A stretch of DNA of 64,000 nt. It comes from Myxococcaceae bacterium (GTDB lineage: Bacteria > Myxococcota > Myxococcia > Myxococcales > Myxococcaceae). The stretch is taken from NCBI GenBank assembly GCA_019694595.1, contig JAIBBQ010000011.1, positions 1 through 64,000 on the forward strand, given 5' to 3'. Below the pieces are notes generated by a model that saw only the letters and a list, made by a program, of their open reading frames with translations, did not search any database and was not told where the DNA came from. Shown one piece after another: positions 52,062-60,215 of this stretch (its first letter is position 1; every line of letters starts with the position of its first letter). The position numbers and the translations under genes were made by a program.

Positions 52062-52067
52062 ATTGTA
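52062..52067 (-). promoter_or_regulatory. -10 box TACAAT upstream of aroG
   Basis: On the minus strand TACAAT is followed by six bases (CGCCCC) and then the aroG ATG. This is a near-perfect -10 at the spacing expected if the mRNA begins at the ATG itself. No -35 or ribosome-binding site is present. Confidence 0.6.
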
Positions 52068-52223
52068 GAGGCTTGGCCTCCGGGTGCGACTTCCTCTTCT
52101 TGCGACGCTCCGGTCGCGGTTTCGGGGCCGTCGCGCGGCGCGGCCGCATTTGTGTTGCGGCGCACCGATCGCCTTGCTGAAGCGCGCCGGGCAGGCCGCC
52201 ACCAGTCGGCAGCCGGCGGGCGG

Positions 52224-52266
52224 GGCTCCGGTTTCCTCCCCCTTTGGCCGGAGCCTCGCTCTTTTT
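52224..52266 (+). terminator. Orphan intrinsic terminator-like structure on the plus strand
   Basis: GGCTCCGG and CCGGAGCC form an 8-bp perfect stem (52224-52255) with a 16-base loop. The stem is followed on the plus strand by TCGCTC and five T (52262-52266). The surrounding 248-base gap (52056-52303) has no plus-strand gene; both flanking genes are on the minus strand. It may end a small RNA or antisense transcript. The hairpin alone could also serve the minus-strand pilin operon, but there it has no T-tract. Confidence 0.4.
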
Positions 52267-52303
52267 CCCTTCGGGCCTGCCCTTCGACGCCGCGTCAGCA
52301 GCG

Positions 52304-52936
52304 TCAGGGGCAGAGGTCGTCCTTGGGTGCCTTGCCGCAGTCGAGGAAGCGGGGGAACCCGGTCGCCGGCTCGATGTTCAGCATGTAGCCCTGCCGCGCC
52401 GGGTTGCTTTCCTTGAAGTTGAAGTTGCCGGTGACGGTGGTGAGCGCCGCGCCGGTGTTGCACTGGGAGAAGGTGCCGCTCGCCTTCCGGGGCGCCCCGG
52501 TCCCGCCCTGGAAGCAGAGGTTGGCCAGCCCGGACACCTGGACCCCGCCGTCGGGGTCGGTGCTCAGCTGCCGCGGGATCTCGACCCAGGGGCTCACCTC
52601 GGTGCACGTGCACGAGCCCCCGTTGTCGCTGCAGGCGGCGCTGGTGACGCCGTCACAGGTGCTCGCCGGGCAGGTGCCCGACCAGCGGTTGGAGCACGGC
52701 AACACTTCCCAGCGCATTCCGCCGGCATCCGGCTTGAAGGCCACGCGCGTGTACGTGTTGGCGATGCGGGCCTTGTTCCGCGCCTGCAGCACCACGTTGT
52801 ACACGTCGCGCGCCGCCGCGCTGGCGCGCTGGTTGTCGAGCGCCCGCTGCAGGTTGATGCCCGCCATCGCGGCCATGATCCCGGCGATGGCCACCACCGT
52901 CATCATCTCGAGCAGCGTGTAGCCACCTCGTCTCAC
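52304..52936 (-). CDS. fimU: Minor pilin of the FimU/GspH family
   Basis: This 210-residue type IV prepilin-like protein has cleavage expected after Gly5 in MRRGG-YTLLEMMTVVAIAGIMAAM, with Glu at mature position 5. The globular part has a Cys-rich loop (CSNRWSGTCPASTCDGVTSAAC). The GTG start overlaps the pilW stop by 4 bases. It is the last gene of a six-gene minor pilin/PilY1 operon whose products are expected to prime pilus assembly and sit at the pilus tip. Confidence 0.82.
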   Translation of the reverse strand: MRRGGYTLLEMMTVVAIAGIMAAMAGINLQRALDNQRASAAARDVYNVVLQARNKARIANTYTRVAFKPDAGGMRWEVLPCSNRWSGTCPASTCDGVTSAACSDNGGSCTCTEVSPWVEIPRQLSTDPDGGVQVSGLANLCFQGGTGAPRKASGTFSQCNTGAALTTVTGNFNFKESNPARQGYMLNIEPATGFPRFLDCGKAPKDDLCP

Positions 52937-54207
52937 GGCGCTCCTCCGTACGAGAAGCTCCGCGGCGAGACGTTGAAGGTGATGACCCGGCGCTTGCGGC
53001 CGTCCATCGGGTGGCCCTGGGCGTCGACCACCGGGTTGCCGGTGGTGATGACGTACTGGGCCTGGTCCTTGTCGGCGCGGCGCGAGCGCAGCATCAGCGT
53101 CACCTCGATGGCCCGCACCCGGCGCATCAGCGCCCACTGGAGCAGGTCGGGCATGCCGCTGCCGGCGTCGTCGCGCGACTGGAAGCCGCCCAGCTGGTTG
53201 AGCAGGTTCTGCTGCTGCGAGGTGGTCATCATGTCGATGGGGGGCTGGGGCGGGGTGCCGCCGTCGGCGCCACCGCCGAAGTCACCCACGTACACGAGGC
53301 CCACGCCGCTGTCGGAAGTGTCGGTGAGCCCGAGGCGCACCTTCATCTGCTCCACGTCGTACGAGAGGTCGACCCAGCCGCTGTCGGGCATCAGCGGGCC
53401 GTCGCTGTCGTACTGCAGCACCGGCAGCGGCGCCGACCCGGCGTCGGTGCGCCAGCTGATCTGGTACGAGGTCGACACCAGCGGCATCAGCAGCGGCGCA
53501 GGGTTCGAGCTGATGTTCCAGAACGGGTGCGACGAGTTGCCGGGGTTGCACGGCTCGTTGCCGAACGCCTGGCCGGAGTAGCCCCAGCTCAGCGAGATCT
53601 GCTTGCCCGTCGGGAAGCCCGTCACCGTGCCCAGGCAGCCCATGCCGAGCTGCGGGCTGGTGATGAGCACGCGCTTGTTCATCAGCGCCGCCTGCGCGCC
53701 CGAGGGAATCTGCGCCAGCGTGCACACCGTGGTGCCGCCGGTGAGGAAGGTGCCGCTGTTGGTGCTGCCGGAGCAGTCGCCGAGGATGAGCAGGCTCGGG
53801 CTCGCGCCGCCGTCGGGGAAGCTGAAGCCCTGGGCCAGGCCGCCGAAGATGTTGAGCCGGTCAGACGGGCCGATGAACACCGTGCCACCGTCGGTGACCG
53901 GCGGGGGCGGGGGGGTGGCGTTGGTCTGCACGTTGATGGCGTAGATGAACATCGGCATGCCGGCGTCGTTGTTGCCGACGTGCACGCGCGACGGGCCCAG
54001 CGCGGTGCCGATGCTCGAGAGGTCGACTTCCAGCTGGTCGCGCACCGCGCGGCTGAGCGCCTGGGTGTCGTTCACTTCGCGCTCCTGCACCGAGCGCTTC
54101 TGCAGCGACGTGCCCGCGACCACCGCGCCCGCGAGCAGCACCACGGAGATGCCGCTGGCGACCATCAACTCCATCAACGTCATGCCACGGACCGCGCGCT
54201 GCTTCAT
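52933..54207 (-). CDS. pilW: Minor pilin of the PilW family
   Basis: This 424-residue protein has a class III signal (MKQRAVRG-MTLMELMVASGISVVLLAGAVV) with Glu at mature position 5 and one N-terminal hydrophobic helix. A large beta-rich globular domain with Asp/Gly-rich loops follows. The size and position between pilV and fimU fit PilW/GspJ-like pilins. ATG at 54207 overlaps the pilV stop (ATGA), so an upstream in-frame start is unlikely. Confidence 0.82.
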   Translation of the reverse strand: MKQRAVRGMTLMELMVASGISVVLLAGAVVAGTSLQKRSVQEREVNDTQALSRAVRDQLEVDLSSIGTALGPSRVHVGNNDAGMPMFIYAINVQTNATPPPPPVTDGGTVFIGPSDRLNIFGGLAQGFSFPDGGASPSLLILGDCSGSTNSGTFLTGGTTVCTLAQIPSGAQAALMNKRVLITSPQLGMGCLGTVTGFPTGKQISLSWGYSGQAFGNEPCNPGNSSHPFWNISSNPAPLLMPLVSTSYQISWRTDAGSAPLPVLQYDSDGPLMPDSGWVDLSYDVEQMKVRLGLTDTSDSGVGLVYVGDFGGGADGGTPPQPPIDMMTTSQQQNLLNQLGGFQSRDDAGSGMPDLLQWALMRRVRAIEVTLMLRSRRADKDQAQYVITTGNPVVDAQGHPMDGRKRRVITFNVSPRSFSYGGAP

Positions 54208-54746
54208 GGCCGCACCCGGGTCTGGAGCGCGACCGACTGCATCACGCCGCCGCCGTCGTCCCACACCACCGTCACCCGAACGTTCACCACGCCGCCGGTG
54301 GTGAGCAGCCCCGCCGAGGCGTAGCTCTCACCCGACTCGAACGGAGGGTCGACGTCGACGTAGGCGATGTAGTGCTTGGCGTCGGGCGGGGGCTGGCCGC
54401 CCTGCAGCGGCAGGCCCTGGTAGTCGGTGGTGCTCAGCTTCTCGGCCAGGCGGCCGTCGACCGACCAGTAGAAGTCGCGGGTGGTCTGGTCGAGCGCCTT
54501 CACGTTGCCGCAGGCGTCCGACCCCATGCCGAAGATCGGCTGGCAGCCGCGGGAGCTGATCTCTTCCAGCACCCGGTCGGCGATGGTCTGTGCCTGCGTG
54601 CCCGACGACGAGCGGCGGTTGTACTTCACCGTCTCGCTCACCACCGCCATGGTGCCCAGCATGCCGGTGGTGAGCACCGCCATGGTGAACATCACTTCCA
54701 GCATCGTCATGCCGCGCCTCGTGGTGCGCATCGCGGTCGTCCTCAT
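54204..54746 (-). CDS. pilV: Minor pilin of the PilV family
   Basis: This 180-residue prepilin has TTRRG-MTMLEVMFTMAVLTTGMLGTMAVV: short basic leader, Gly before the cleavage site, Glu at position 5 and the long N-terminal helix. PilV/GspI-like proteins of this size belong to the tip-priming complex. ATG at 54746 overlaps the pilY1 stop (ATGA) and is preferred. An internal ATG at 54731 has GAGGA upstream and would give a shorter leader. Confidence 0.8.
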   Translation of the reverse strand: MRTTAMRTTRRGMTMLEVMFTMAVLTTGMLGTMAVVSETVKYNRRSSSGTQAQTIADRVLEEISSRGCQPIFGMGSDACGNVKALDQTTRDFYWSVDGRLAEKLSTTDYQGLPLQGGQPPPDAKHYIAYVDVDPPFESGESYASAGLLTTGGVVNVRVTVVWDDGGGVMQSVALQTRVRP

Positions 54747-57700
54747 GGAGGCATCTTCCCGTTCTTGACCGCTTCCCAGAGCAAGATCCTGGGAGCGCCG
54801 ACGCCGTTGGCACCCGCGGTGTTGTTGAAGGTGTTGCCGCCGCGCATCTTCACCTGGCCGTCGATGGTCGAGACCATCAGGTGCTCGTCGTAGACCACCG
54901 GCGCCGACACCACGTGGGTGTTGAGGTCGGTGCCCGAGCCCGCCTGCGCCACACCGGCCGCCTGGCTGTACGCGTAGAACTTGCCGCCCTTCACCTCGCT
55001 CAGGTTGCACGCATCGGCCGCGGTACCGACCGCGGTCGCCGTGTAGACCGAGCCTGCCGACAGGGTGACGCCGCCCCACACCTGCTGGCCGTCGTCGAGC
55101 TTCTGCGCCCAGCGGAACCGGGCGAGGTCGGAACAGGTGCCACTCGGGGTCGGGTCGATCAGCGACAGCACGTAGTAGTTGGTCGCCGTGGCGTCGTTCG
55201 GGTTGTCCGGGTTGTCCGAGGTGCCGACGTAGAGCTCGACCTGCGAGCCGTCGTAGCGCACCGCGATGGGCGAGTAGATGCCCTGGAGCGCCGCCTGGGC
55301 CGCGGTGGTGGCCACCGAGGCGTTCTGGGCGACGTTGGCCATGAGCATCGTGCGCACGTCGGCGATGGGGCAGAAGCCGATCGCCTTGCCCGCCGACCGG
55401 GTGGTGTCCACGTCGTAGAAGTTCAAGCGGTAGATCTTCCCGTTGGTGGTCGCCACATACGCCACGTCGTACTTGCCGTCGGGCGCCGAGCCAGCAGTCG
55501 AGCCGCGCACGTCGAGCACCGCCGGGGACCCGCCGATGCCGAAGTTGGTCTCCGAGGTGGGCGTGATGCCCGTGTAGACCTGCGTGTCGTTGGCCGAACC
55601 GGTGGCCAGCGCCGCGCCGGTGCTCAGGTCGATGGTGTAGACCGTCGCCGCAGTGTTGGTGTTGGGCACGTAGTCCGTCGCCACCAGCGCCACCCACTTG
55701 CCGTCGATGGCGTTGTTGTTGCTGCCGATGCGCACGATGGGCGGCGAGTGCCGCGAGCCCAGCGTGTCCATCGGAGGCATGGGACTGGTGCCGCCGTCAC
55801 GGCCGACCCGCAGCTGGCTCGACGCCGAGACGCCGCGTCCGAGCTGGTACTCCCAGAGGGCGACCGGGTTGTTGGGGTCGTCGACGTTCAGGGCGAAGAC
55901 CGCGTCCTGCCGGCTGCCCGTCGCGGAGACGATGACCGTCATCGCACCCTTGCGCTTGATGGTCGCGGTGTCGCGCACCCACGGACCGCCGACCACGCCG
56001 CCCAGGTCCACGTCGGCGACCGACGGGGTGGCGTCGAGCACCGCCTTGTCGAGGGTGATGTTCTTCAGGTACCCCACGTAGTGGTTGCGGTAGTCGTCGA
56101 TGAGCAGGCGGGGCAGGTAGGCGAACAGCTCCGCACCCGAGCCGTACTTGCGGGTGGTGAGGCACGCCGAGGTGTGGGCGAAGTACCCGCGCTGCTCGAC
56201 GTTGCTGCTGGTGCAGCTGTCGTCGCCGAAGAGCACCGTGCCGGTGTCGAAGGCGTGGAAGAAGCCCAGGCTGGTGCCGACGTAGGTCACCGTGTTGCGG
56301 GTCGAGCCGATGCCCGAGGTCGCGTACGTGCGGTAGGCGGAGGCTTCCGACACCGACACGCGGTTGAGCCAGTCGGGCGCCACCGGCGGGCCGACGATGG
56401 CCGGGGTGGACAGCGTCACGCCGCCCATGGGCCACGCGCGCTCGACGTCGACCGCGCCGCCCTGCACGAAGCAGTCACCGGCGTCGCAGCGCAGCGCCAC
56501 GCCCTGCTTGTCTTCCCACCCGAAGAGCCAGTCGCGCAAGAACACGCGGTCCTGGGCGTTGCACACGCCGTCGCGGTTCAGGTCGTAGAGGTAGTCGGGC
56601 TTGCCCACCGGGTTGATGACGTTGCAGACGTTGCCGCCACCGTCGGTGGGGAACGCCGGCGTCCCGTGGTTGGTGCTCGCGAGCTCGGTGGTGACCGAGA
56701 TGGTGCCGCCGTCGACGCCCAGGGTGAGCAGCTTGCGCGCCTCGAGCTGCGCCGGGCCGGCGTCCGCCAGCCACGCGCCCGCTTCCCAGCGCACGTTGCG
56801 CGACGGAGCCGTCGGGGTCTCGGGGTCGTAGAAGGTCTCGAAGTAGAAGTGACCGCGGAGCATCAGGTCCTTCTTGTTGTCGTAGGTGCGGCGGGTCGGC
56901 GCCGGCGACAGCTGCTGGCCCGGCGTCTCGTACTGGCCGTAGGTGATGGCGTTGGCCATCGGCGTCACCGACGACTTGGCGTAGTTGCCCGCGCGCAGCG
57001 CCTGGTACCCGACGTCGACGTTGGTGATGGTCGGGGTGCAGTTCTCGTTGTAGCTCTCGAGGTCCGCCTTCCAGCAGAGCTGCGAGCCGAGGTAGCCGAG
57101 CGACAGCAGGTCGATGTCGGTGGTGACCGCGTTCGACGGGGTGAAGATGACCGGCACCCAGTTGATGAGCGAAGGGTCGTTGGGAATGCAGACCCCGTTG
57201 TCGCAGACCTTGCAGTCCACCGCGACCGAGTAGCTGATCTTCGGCAGCGGCACCGTGCTGCAGGCGCCGGCGACGAGCTCGGTCCACGTGCCGCGCGACA
57301 CGTCGTCGGCGCGGGTGAAGCGCACGCTGGAGATGGTGAAGTCCTCGGCGATCGACGGCGAGATGTCGCCAGTCAGCACCGACGACTGCACGTAGCCGCC
57401 GTTCTTCTTGTCGATGAGGAAGACGATGTCGTTGAAGTCGCGGTCACCGCCACCGGTCAAGTCTTCCACGCCGAAGATCCACCGCGTGGGGTCGGTCGTC
57501 GGCGCACCGACGAAGATATGGGGCATGGTGCCGCGGGGGTCGGAGATCACCGCGTTCGCTTCGTGCGGCATGGTGAGCCCGAAGCCGCCCGACGCCGGCG
57601 CCGCCGCGAGGCGGGTGAGCGCCGCGCTGTCCAGCCAGCCGTCGAGGCTGGTGCCCGTCTGGCTGCAGTGCGCACTGCCGGTGTAGTTGCAGCCGATGTC

Positions 57701-58888
57701 GAGCTTCTTGATCGACGAACCCGCGACCGGCGTGTTGCCTTCGAGGTCCAGGTTCAACATCGTCTTGGTGAAGAAGACGTTGATCGGCGATTTGATGGCC
57801 AGACGGCAGCCGTTGTAGACGCCCGGCGCGCGGATGAGGCACGTCTGGTTGGGCGAGTTCGCCGAGTAGTAGACGATGGAGAAGAAGACGATCTCGCGGT
57901 TGCCGGGGATCGTGCCCAGCGAGACCGTGCGGTCGCTCGAGGTGATGCCCGGGTCGGGGTTCGAGCCCACCGCGTTGCCCAGGGCGTCGTACGCGCTCAC
58001 GTCGTAGTCGGGCACGCCGTCGTAATTGCTGTTGCTGTCGCTGACCGGCGCCATGCTGTTCCACACCGAGTTGTCGGTGTCGTCGTCCATCAGCAGGAAG
58101 ACCAGGCGGCCCAGGCCCTTGAAGCCGTTGGCGGTCGCCGCCGGCTCGAGCAGGTTGGGAATGTGGGTGTAGGTGCCGTTGTCCGAGTTGGTGTTCGCAC
58201 CGCTCGGCGCGTCGGTGCCCACGATGAAGTTGGTCGAGCCCGACGGGTTGGTGGCGAAGGTGTTGGTGCAGCTGTCGTCGAGCGCGATGTCGGGCTGGTA
58301 GAACTTCTTCGCGCCGGCGAAGAAGCTCCCGCCGTCGGGCCGCAGCACGGTGCCGGCGTCGATGCTGAACTGCAGCGAGCTCGAGGTGCAGCGGCGCCCG
58401 CCGGACCCGCCGACGTAGGCGCGCGGACTGGTGGCGCGCACTTCCTGCACGTTGAAGAGGTCTTCGTGGAAGTCGGCGATGCCGTTGTTGTCGGAGTCGA
58501 CGAGGACGTCGTCGGTCGAGTCGTTCGGCGTGCCGCGGGTGTCCACGTACCCGCGCGAGACGAGCGCGTCGTAGAAGAAGTAGCCCACCGAGTGAGACGC
58601 ACCGGCGGACTCGAACACGAAGCTCATGTCGAGCCGCTGGTCGAAGGGCACGGTGATGTTGTTGGGGTTGAACACCGTGCGCGCGGTGTTCACCTGCACG
58701 CCCTTGGGCGAGATGTAGTTGACGCCCGTGGCCTGCGAGAGCGCGCCGCCGTCGGCGGTGAGGTCCGGCTGGCGGTCCTGGGTGAGGTCGTTGCGGCACA
58801 GCGCCGCGGTGCCGGCGTCGAAGGCGCCGGCATCCTGAGCGAGCGCCGAGGCGCCCACCAGCAGACAGAGCGAGAGAACGATCTTCAT
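54743..58888 (-). CDS. pilY1: PilY1-like pilus tip adhesin
   Basis: This 1381-residue secreted protein has a signal peptide (MKIVLSLCLLVGASALA, then QDAG). The N-terminal half contains calcium-loop motifs (DSDNNGIADFHE at 131-142; DSNSNYDGVPDYD) and a DUF4114-type segment (GVEDLTGGGDRDFNDIVFLID). Near residue 765 is another EF-hand-like loop (DLNRDGVCNAQD). The C-terminal third is the PilY1 beta-propeller (GTSLGFFHAFDTGT, LFAYLPRLLIDDYRN, ATPSVADVDL, VSATGSRQDAVFALNV). It is expected at the tip of type IVa pili with minor pilins, promoting extension and adhesion. It lies 3 bases after the cytochrome gene. Confidence 0.92.
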   Translation of the reverse strand: MKIVLSLCLLVGASALAQDAGAFDAGTAALCRNDLTQDRQPDLTADGGALSQATGVNYISPKGVQVNTARTVFNPNNITVPFDQRLDMSFVFESAGASHSVGYFFYDALVSRGYVDTRGTPNDSTDDVLVDSDNNGIADFHEDLFNVQEVRATSPRAYVGGSGGRRCTSSSLQFSIDAGTVLRPDGGSFFAGAKKFYQPDIALDDSCTNTFATNPSGSTNFIVGTDAPSGANTNSDNGTYTHIPNLLEPAATANGFKGLGRLVFLLMDDDTDNSVWNSMAPVSDSNSNYDGVPDYDVSAYDALGNAVGSNPDPGITSSDRTVSLGTIPGNREIVFFSIVYYSANSPNQTCLIRAPGVYNGCRLAIKSPINVFFTKTMLNLDLEGNTPVAGSSIKKLDIGCNYTGSAHCSQTGTSLDGWLDSAALTRLAAAPASGGFGLTMPHEANAVISDPRGTMPHIFVGAPTTDPTRWIFGVEDLTGGGDRDFNDIVFLIDKKNGGYVQSSVLTGDISPSIAEDFTISSVRFTRADDVSRGTWTELVAGACSTVPLPKISYSVAVDCKVCDNGVCIPNDPSLINWVPVIFTPSNAVTTDIDLLSLGYLGSQLCWKADLESYNENCTPTITNVDVGYQALRAGNYAKSSVTPMANAITYGQYETPGQQLSPAPTRRTYDNKKDLMLRGHFYFETFYDPETPTAPSRNVRWEAGAWLADAGPAQLEARKLLTLGVDGGTISVTTELASTNHGTPAFPTDGGGNVCNVINPVGKPDYLYDLNRDGVCNAQDRVFLRDWLFGWEDKQGVALRCDAGDCFVQGGAVDVERAWPMGGVTLSTPAIVGPPVAPDWLNRVSVSEASAYRTYATSGIGSTRNTVTYVGTSLGFFHAFDTGTVLFGDDSCTSSNVEQRGYFAHTSACLTTRKYGSGAELFAYLPRLLIDDYRNHYVGYLKNITLDKAVLDATPSVADVDLGGVVGGPWVRDTATIKRKGAMTVIVSATGSRQDAVFALNVDDPNNPVALWEYQLGRGVSASSQLRVGRDGGTSPMPPMDTLGSRHSPPIVRIGSNNNAIDGKWVALVATDYVPNTNTAATVYTIDLSTGAALATGSANDTQVYTGITPTSETNFGIGGSPAVLDVRGSTAGSAPDGKYDVAYVATTNGKIYRLNFYDVDTTRSAGKAIGFCPIADVRTMLMANVAQNASVATTAAQAALQGIYSPIAVRYDGSQVELYVGTSDNPDNPNDATATNYYVLSLIDPTPSGTCSDLARFRWAQKLDDGQQVWGGVTLSAGSVYTATAVGTAADACNLSEVKGGKFYAYSQAAGVAQAGSGTDLNTHVVSAPVVYDEHLMVSTIDGQVKMRGGNTFNNTAGANGVGAPRILLWEAVKNGKMPP

Positions 58889-58891
58889 CGG

Positions 58892-59371
58892 TCAGTTCCC
58901 CTTCTGGCCAGCGCCAGGGCTGGTGACGGCGCCGTTGTTGGGTCGCGTGGTGCCGCCCCCGGGAGGCGGGGTGGGGCGGTGCTTCTCGGCCTCGACCGAG
59001 GCCTGGAGGTCGGCGAGCTGCCGCTCCTTGAGCGGCAAGGGCTCGGGGAACTTCGCCGCCACCAGCCAGGTCTGCAGCACCTGGAGCTCGCGCTCGCTCA
59101 GGTGCCCGGGGCGGCAGCCGGTGAACTTGGCGCCCAGACCCGGCTTGGCCAGCCACTCGGCGACCTGCGTCGGGCTCTTGCGCGACATCACCTCCACCAG
59201 GTCGGGCGCCCGCAGCCGCGAGGGCCGGGGCTTCGCCTTCTCACCCGGGCGCGGCGGCGAGAACGCGGTGTGGCAGCGGCTGCAGTTGTCCGCGTAGATG
59301 CGCAGGCCGTCGTTGCCGTCGGCCGCCAGGACCGGGAGGCTCACGAGGGTACAGAGCAGAGCGAGTCGCAT
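58892..59371 (-). CDS. tfcP: TfcP-like noncanonical cytochrome c
   Basis: This 159-residue secreted c-type cytochrome has a signal peptide (MRLALLCTLVSLPVLA) and a single heme motif C30-S-R-C33-H34. Where class I cytochromes carry the distal Met, this protein has Cys86 in FTGCRPGHLSERELQ, consistent with His/Cys ligation. The tail is Pro/Gly-rich and disordered. In Myxococcus xanthus, TfcP, an unusual His/Cys cytochrome encoded with a minor pilin/PilY1 set, promotes calcium binding by PilY1.1. This gene directly precedes pilY1, so the same role is inferred. ATG at 59371 has AAAGGG upstream; a GTG at 59389 is less likely. Confidence 0.85.
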   Translation of the reverse strand: MRLALLCTLVSLPVLAADGNDGLRIYADNCSRCHTAFSPPRPGEKAKPRPSRLRAPDLVEVMSRKSPTQVAEWLAKPGLGAKFTGCRPGHLSERELQVLQTWLVAAKFPEPLPLKERQLADLQASVEAEKHRPTPPPGGGTTRPNNGAVTSPGAGQKGN

Positions 59372-59390
59372 GGTGGTGTGCCCTTTCACT

Positions 59391-60134
59391 TCAGAAACCC
59401 GCGGTGACCGCGGCCACCGAGGCCGGGTTCAAGTCGGAGCTGCGGCTGTTCTTGTCGGCGCCCTGGCCGCCCTGGCTGTAGTTCGCCGGGCCGCCCACGG
59501 TGACGCCGTCGGCCTTGATGTAGGTGACGATGGCCTGGCGCGCGAGCACCGTGCCGTTGGGCCGCTGCACCTCGCCCACCGCGATGAGCCGCGCGACGCC
59601 GTTGGCGTCCACCGTGTAGTCGGGAACACCTTCGTCGGCGTCGTCGCGCAGGAAGACGCGGTACTTGATGTTCACCGGGTTGGGCAGTGCGGCAGCGCGG
59701 TTGTTGAAGCCCATCGCCGTCGCCTCGGTCGAGGTGTAGCTCAGGTCGACCTGGCACCACGACGGCGAGTTGGAGTCGGCGTGAATGCACTGGCCCGACT
59801 GCGAGCCCCCGAGCACCTCGTACCAGATGTTGTCGTTCGTCGGCACCGACGCGCTGCCCGCGCCGATGTCGGTGGCGATGTTCGCCGCCACGAACGCCGA
59901 GTTGAAGGTGCCCGCGCCTGCCACCACCGTGGTGAGCCGGCCGCGCGCCTCGGCGAGCGCCGCCTCGGCGGCGAAGAACGCCTGCCGCTGGTAGCGCGAC
60001 GCGGTCTGCGTCTCGGCGTCGGCGCGAGACGAGCTGTAGCCGACCAGCACCGCCATGGTGAAGACGGCCACGGTCCCCACCGCGACCATGGAAGTGACGC
60101 CACGAGGCCTCTGCAACCTTTTCACGTTGAACAT
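59391..60134 (-). CDS. pilX: Minor pilin of the PilX family
   Basis: This 247-residue protein has an N-terminal basic leader and a hydrophobic helix (MFNVKRLQRPRG-VTSMVAVGTVAVFTMAVLVGY). The mature sequence lacks Glu at position 5, as seen in some PilX/GspK-type subunits. The helix continues as AFFAAEAALAEARGRL, the AAEA pattern common in PilX-like pilins. A globular part with one Cys pair follows (GQCIHADSNSPSWCQ). It is the first gene of the pilX-tfcP-pilY1-pilV-pilW-fimU operon. ATG at 60134 has GGAG upstream. Confidence 0.78.
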   Translation of the reverse strand: MFNVKRLQRPRGVTSMVAVGTVAVFTMAVLVGYSSSRADAETQTASRYQRQAFFAAEAALAEARGRLTTVVAGAGTFNSAFVAANIATDIGAGSASVPTNDNIWYEVLGGSQSGQCIHADSNSPSWCQVDLSYTSTEATAMGFNNRAAALPNPVNIKYRVFLRDDADEGVPDYTVDANGVARLIAVGEVQRPNGTVLARQAIVTYIKADGVTVGGPANYSQGGQGADKNSRSSDLNPASVAAVTAGF

Positions 60135-60215
60135 GGGAATGGGCTCCACTGAGCAAGCCACGTACCGGCCCGCCATGCTCCCCCAACCAGCCCGCAGATC
60201 AACAAACCCGCGGCG

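Noticed and set aside
52152-52416. Small plus-strand ORFs in and beyond the aroG-fimU gap
   Set aside because: They run into the antisense of the pilin gene, have Arg/Gly-rich shadow composition and no ribosome site.
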